From Lithospermum erythrorhizon (lineage: Eukaryota > Streptophyta > Magnoliopsida > Boraginales > Boraginaceae): DNA of 64,000 nt. A program made the translations under genes and the position numbers. The notes under the pieces were generated by a model that saw only the letters and a program-made list of their open reading frames with translations, was not told where the DNA came from and ran no database searches. The stretch covers positions 1,860,001-1,924,000 of the forward strand of contig JADFUC010000511.1 of NCBI GenBank assembly GCA_019722365.1. Reading direction: 5' to 3'. This document shows, piece after piece, positions 59,172 to 64,000 of the stretch (its first letter is position 1; every line of letters starts with the position of its first letter).

Positions 59172-62077
59172 ATGCTAGCAGCAGCAGTAAACATGAGTTT
59201 GTCTGCTCATAATTCATACAGCGAAGCTAAAACAAGTAGTAGTCGGAATGCAGTGCATCGAAAGGCCACCGGTATGGGGGCAAGTGGTCGGAGCAGTGTT
59301 AGAACAGCTCCTCCGATTGTTTGTCCAAAAGCTGTTTCGGATTCTCAGAACTCTCAAACTTGCCTAGACCCCGATGCTAGCAGGGTATGTTATATCATCT
59401 TACATTCTTACAACCTCGCTAAGTATATCCTCATAACTTATTTATTTGACTTGCTAGAGTGTTTTGGGGATCATTCTTGGAGGAGGTGCCGGAACCCGGC
59501 TTTATCCTCTTACAAAGAAGAGGGCTAAGCCTGCTGTTCCCTTAGGAGCAAACTATCGGCTTATTGACATCCCTGTCAGTAATTGCCTCAACAGTAATAT
59601 ATCAAAGATTTATGTGCTCACACAATTCAACTCTGCATCTCTTAACCGTCACCTTTCACGTGCTTATGCCAGTAACTTGGGTGGTTACAAAAATGAAGGT
59701 TTTGTTGAAGTTCTTGCTGCTCAGCAAAGTCCTGAAAACCCCAATTGGTTTCAGGTATCAACCGACGTTGCTGTACTCTTGAAAAAAATAAGATATCGGG
59801 GACCCCCAATCATCTGTTAGTTTTTGGCATGTTCGATCAAATAGCTGTCATTTTCATACTCTTTGGATCTCAGGGCACAGCAGATGCTGTCAGGCAGTAT
59901 TTGTGGCTCTTCGAGGAGCACAATGTCCTTGAGTTCTTGATTCTGGCTGGCGATCATTTGTACCGCATGGATTATGAGAGATTCATTCAAGCACATAGAG
60001 AAACAGATGCCGATATAACTGTTGCTGCACTGCCAATGGATGAGAAACGTGCCACAGCTTTTGGTCTGATGAAAATAGACGAGGAAGGACGCATCATCGA
60101 ATTTGCTGAAAAGCCAAAGGGAGAACAGCTGGAGTCTATGAAGGTCGAAGAAGTTGAATTTGCCTTACACAGAATGAGACTGAATATTTTTTACTATCTG
60201 CATCTCAAATGATGTTTGTTATTGGTAAGCTAACATCTTCTTTCTACCTTTCACTCTTTCAGGTCGATACTACAATTTTAGGTCTTGATGATGAGAGAGC
60301 TAAAGAAATGCCTTTTATAGCAAGCATGGGTATCTATGTTGTCAGCAAAGATGTGATGTTAAATCTTCTCCGTGACAAGTTTCCTGGAGCAAACGACTTC
60401 GGGAGTGAAGTGATTCCTGGTGCAACATCTATTGGCTTGAGAGTAAGTACCACTGACTCAGTATCAATTTGCAGTGGTGGTCTCGTGAAAGGAAGAACTT
60501 TGCTTTCTGTGAGTTACTTTAACACCAATTAGGGGGACTAACTGTAAATGGTTAACTGGTTTGAAAATAGATTTTCCTGGCGTTCTGTTGTAAGGATAAA
60601 TTTTGAATATCACATAATAATTTATCTGTCCAAAGTCCTAACCGTAACTGCTTGTTTCTTAGTGTTGAATTTGGAAAGACTACATCCAGTAATCTAGTTC
60701 TTAACATTCTCTTGTGATACTATCATTATGTGCAGTATTCAGCTGAAGTTAAATAGGATCGTCATGTTCCTGCCTAGTGCCTACCGAGCTAGCACTAAAA
60801 TCCATTATGGAATCTAATTGTTTCATCGATACAGGTGCAAGCTTATCTATTTGATGGCTACTGGGAAGACATTGGTACCATAGAAGCTTTCTATAATGCC
60901 AACTTGGGGATTACTAAGAAGCCAGTACCTGATTTCAGGTAATTTTTATGATCTACCTTTATATGCAATTGTGCTGCAATCCTCGGGATCAACCTATAAT
61001 CTTCTGACAAAACACCAATACTAAGTCCAACAACTCCTCCCAGCTTTTATGATCGATCTGCTCCAATTTACACCCAGCCTCGGTATCTGCCTCCATCCAA
61101 AATGCTTGATGCTGATGTCACCGATAGTGTTATTGGTGAAGGATGTGTGATAAAGGTAGGTGTCTTGAATTTAAAAGTATAAAATTACCACACCTTTGGT
61201 TTGTTCTACCCTCTTATTTCCTAACTAAATTGTCCGTGGGAATATGTTAGCATCTTGTCTAATGACCTGGTATCATACATCGTTCATTCTTGTGAATCCA
61301 TCAGCCACAACCTCATTATCTCATAATTCTCCCAGAGGTGGGAAACTTTCTTTCACACAGTCGACAGCTCACCATGAATATTTCCTCTACAGAATTGCAA
61401 AATAAGTCATTCTGTGGTTGGGCTAAGATCATGCATATCAGAAGGAGCAATAATTGAAGATACATTATTGATGGGAGCAGATTATTACGAGGTAAAACCA
61501 ATTTTTTTTTGCTATTAGTAGGCCTAAACCAGAATGCCTTAAATTTATCCTGCTAATATCAATCCATCTGCTTGCTCCAGACGGATGCAGACCGAAGATT
61601 TCTTACTGCTAAAGGTAGTGTGCCAATAGGTATTGGCAAAAATTCCCACATAAAGAGGGCAATTATTGACAAGAATGCTCGCATAGGAGATAATGTGAAG
61701 GTGCCTCTTGTTTCACTGTTCTTCTCTTATTTTCATTAAACACCATATAAACTGAGTATGAATACTATTGCACTGATCTACTACAACTATGAACCATCCT
61801 AGAAAACCGCTTTCTGCCCAATGCAGTTTTCTTCTCTTCTCCACATCTGGATATTTCTATCCATTTGATCGTTTTGTTTCTATTTGCACCAAATATAATT
61901 CGTCCGACATTTTTTTCTGGTTAGATTATTAATGCTTTAGTCGTTCTTTTCTCTCGTTAGATTATTAATGTCGACAATGTTCAAGAAGCCGCTAGAGAAA
62001 CAGATGGATACTTCATCAAGAGTGGGATTGTGACTGTTATTAAAGATGCCCTCATTCCGAGTGGTACAGTCATCTAA
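59172..62077 (+). CDS. APS1: ADP-glucose pyrophosphorylase small subunit, plastidial
   Basis: Nine exons join in frame to 503 residues: 59172-59384, 59458-59754, 59874-60143, 60263-60442, 60835-60938, 61044-61155, 61393-61491, 61581-61700, 61961-62077. The enzyme makes ADP-glucose from glucose-1-phosphate and ATP, the committed step of starch synthesis in plastids. Residues 1 to about 52 look like a transit peptide (Ser/Ala-rich, poorly conserved). Cys64 in SQTCLDP is the redox Cys of small subunits. [19 protein letters not shown] (79-97) is the nucleotide-binding motif, Asp197 in [11 protein letters not shown] corresponds to the catalytic Asp, and Lys250 in FAEKPKG to the glucose-1-phosphate Lys. 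The C-terminus [18 protein letters not shown] carries an activator-site Lys. Near identity to Arabidopsis APS1 in the mature part supports the small, catalytic type. An in-frame ATG at 59193 is an alternative start. Intron 3 is flanked by AGGTCGA at both junctions. Confidence 0.97.
61921..61970 (+). repeat. Duplicated 3' splice site in APS1 intron 8
   Basis: GTTAGATTATTAATG, the last bases of intron 8 plus the first bases of exon 9, occurs twice, 36 bases apart (exon-like starts at 61925 and 61961). The downstream one gives the conserved protein. The upstream one would read 11 residues and then stop. Confidence 0.9.
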
Positions 62078-63170
62078 GACTTGGTTGAATACAGAAGAAA
62101 CCAAGAAGGATAGAAGAGAGAAACAGCCCCAGCAGACCCCAAACGGGTTCCTTCATGCTTTATTTTTCTAATTATTATTTCTGAGAAACTCGCTGCTCAG
62201 ATGTGTATACTATTTCTATATGAGAGAGCAGCTAGTGCAGAACTCCAGAAATGGTGATAAAGTGTAATGTTCTTTCTCTGATGTAATAAACTTGCTGATT
62301 CTGTTGTAAAGTACCATCTATGCCTATTATTAAACTACAGCAAACCAAACGAAACGAAATTAGGTCGGATGTATGTTATCGACTATGGAACAATTAATAG
62401 GTACTTAATTATTAGCAGTTTAAGTGTCGCAAGTAATAGTGATGGCAATTCACAAATAAGGATAAGTACCAGTAGTATTAAGATAGATCGAGACATTGTC
62501 GAGAAGGATTTAGAAGCTATTAAAGGATCTAAAAATGAACATTTGGTCATGTGATGACTGCGCCACAAAATAGACAAGGTAAGAGCATCACAAATGACAT
62601 CTCTACCAGACTATTACACATTTATTGATGCATTGAATGGTGAATTACTGAGTTTTCAATTTGGTTCAGATCCAGGTTTAATGGGAGACTATATCCTTCT
62701 GAAAATGCTGCACATCCTTCATGTAGGGATTGTAGGCATCTTGCTTAAAACACTATTATATTATTATAGCCTGTAGAAAGTAGAAACAAGTGTAGTTTGC
62801 ATAACAATTAGCAACACCACGTTGTATCTGAGTATGAATACTGATGTGATTGATTATGACCTCGTATATGGCACTATCGTTATTACATTTAATTCAGTAA
62901 AAGAAAAATAAAGGTTTTTTCAACCATCGGGCTCAATGAAGCGTAAACGGCATTACCTCATGCTCCCTTAGTACAATGCTTTCCTTGTACTATATATATA
63001 TCACAAATACATATCAAATTTAATCTTTATTAACACTGCGCACTTTACTACTTTAAATACAACACTTTATGTTACTAACTTAAGCATCGAATTAATACGT
63101 AATTATTGGTTGACCAGCTTTAGTCTGACGAATACCATCAACAAAGGAAGCAATCCGTAAAGAGGTTACC
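62078..63170. other. APS1 3' untranslated region and intergenic DNA
   Basis: The first 250 bases are the likely 3' untranslated region, with ATGTAATAAACTTG near 62281 as a poly(A) signal candidate. The rest shows no gene. Two short plus-strand frames (62369-62554 and 62594-62776) have no recognisable family. A TA run lies at about 62992-63001. The LTR of the gag at 63171 may lie here, but I could not find it. Confidence 0.5.
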
Positions 63171-64000
63171 ATGGCAATAGGTGATCAGGACTTCAATCCG
63201 TGTGGCGCGACGGAGTTGAACCAAACCCCAAAACGAAGGATATCTACTCGCCAAACGCATATTTCCAGTAGTCCTGTTCCTAGAAGTATTCGCACATTGC
63301 ATCTACAAAATACGAATACATCAGTGGCGTCGTCTTTAAGGATCGATTCATCAATACACATGGATAATCAGAATATCTCTAGCGAGAATCAACAACAACA
63401 TGCACCCGCAACACCGCTACCCAATTCCCAGGGGGCAGCACCATCCGCTACCCGCAGACATTGAAGCCATAATCCAAGAGCGGATACAACAAGAGCGGAT
63501 GGCATGGGAAGCGGAGCGGGTTGCACAAGATCACGCACGATCCAGCCGTGCCGGGAACCCGTCACACCACAATTTTTCGAACTATCTACGGACAATGATG
63601 GTATAGTGATGTAAGTGAAAATACCTTTGTGGCACCAATCACATCGGAGGAACACGTCAGTGCCCGATTAGTGCCGCGATGATCCCATTATTTAGCCTAT
63701 GCAACAAACATCTTGACACTTTCAAGAAGTTTATAGCGACTGCGTTTCTTGCAAATGTCGCCCCGATGCCCAACAACCGTACCATTCTCATATCGGGTTG
63801 GGCGTACTTCGAACTTCCCTTGGGTTTCAAGTTGTCGCAATTAGAGCTTTATGATGGCACAAGAGACCCAATAAAGCACCTATAGGGTTACATTGCCCAC
63901 ATGACGATAACATCAAATAATCCGGATGTCTACGACAAAGCCTTTCCCAACAGCCTCACTGGAAAGGCAAGAGATTAGTACATGGCTTTACCATTAAAAA
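63171..64000 (+). pseudogene. Ty3/gypsy gag fragment, incomplete at window end
   Basis: The frame starts at an ATG in good context (63171) and gives a polar N-terminal region rich in Ser, Thr and Gln up to about 63464. After a frameshift it continues with ERIQQERMAWEAERVAQ. The conserved gag core follows from about 63810: LPLGFKLSQLELYDGTRDP, then AHMTITSNNPDVYDKAFPNS and LTGKARD. Two in-frame TAG stops break the core (at about 63882, after KHL, and 63976, where the family has Trp), and stops lie between the two parts. It is therefore a dead gypsy element whose remainder lies outside the window. Confidence 0.8.

Noticed and set aside
62369..62776. Two short frames downstream of the AGPase gene
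   Set aside because: No family motif, no splice context and no codon pattern like the neighbouring genes.
1..64000. CRISPR arrays, bacterial operons, tRNA or rRNA genes
   Set aside because: No regular direct repeats with unique spacers, no Shine-Dalgarno-led gene strings and no recognisable tRNA or rRNA sequence were seen; the window is plant nuclear DNA.

Overview
The window is nuclear DNA of a flowering plant, almost certainly a eudicot. The evidence is four intron-rich genes with plant-type proteins (a WRKY factor, VPS16/VACUOLELESS1, a 3-hydroxyisobutyryl-CoA hydrolase-like protein and the plastid ADP-glucose pyrophosphorylase small subunit). They sit in AT-rich DNA full of plant transposons (Stowaway-like MITEs, Copia and Ty3/gypsy LTR elements, a CACTA element, a Mutator-like long-TIR element). 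I cannot name the species.

Layout. 1-15475 is gene-free: telomere-like and other tandem repeats, three MITEs, an AAT microsatellite, and a 2.8-kb Copia-type non-autonomous LTR element (4808-7615) with intact TTTAG target duplications. 15476-27385 is a 12-kb CACTA element whose middle is occupied by a minus-strand, badly decayed Ty3/gypsy element (about 16472-25740); protease, reverse transcriptase, RNase H and integrase remnants can still be read. 27386-34443 holds foldback elements, nested MITEs and a long AT-rich tandem array. 34444-37071 (minus) is a three-exon group IIc WRKY gene with a MITE in each intron. 37898-41606 is a complete but dead Copia element. 44465-47035 is a long-TIR element containing LTR-like DNA.

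The right quarter is gene-dense: VPS16 (47590-54951, plus, 15 exons, 839 aa), a HIBCH-like gene (55569-58165, minus, 15 exons, 375 aa) and the ADP-glucose pyrophosphorylase small subunit (59172-62077, plus, 9 exons, 503 aa). VPS16 and the HIBCH-like gene are tail to tail. The HIBCH-like gene and APS are head to head across 1 kb. Another dead gypsy gag begins at 63171 and runs off the end. The exon chains were assembled by hand from homology and splice signals; each closes in frame. The genes act in unrelated processes (transcription, vacuole biogenesis, valine-type CoA metabolism, starch synthesis), so nothing suggests a functional cluster.

I found no convincing new biological system. The most interesting signals are small and gene-internal: a 42-bp in-frame triplication of a 5' splice site in VPS16, a 36-bp duplication of a 3' splice site in the AGPase gene, and a GC-AG intron in the HIBCH-like gene.
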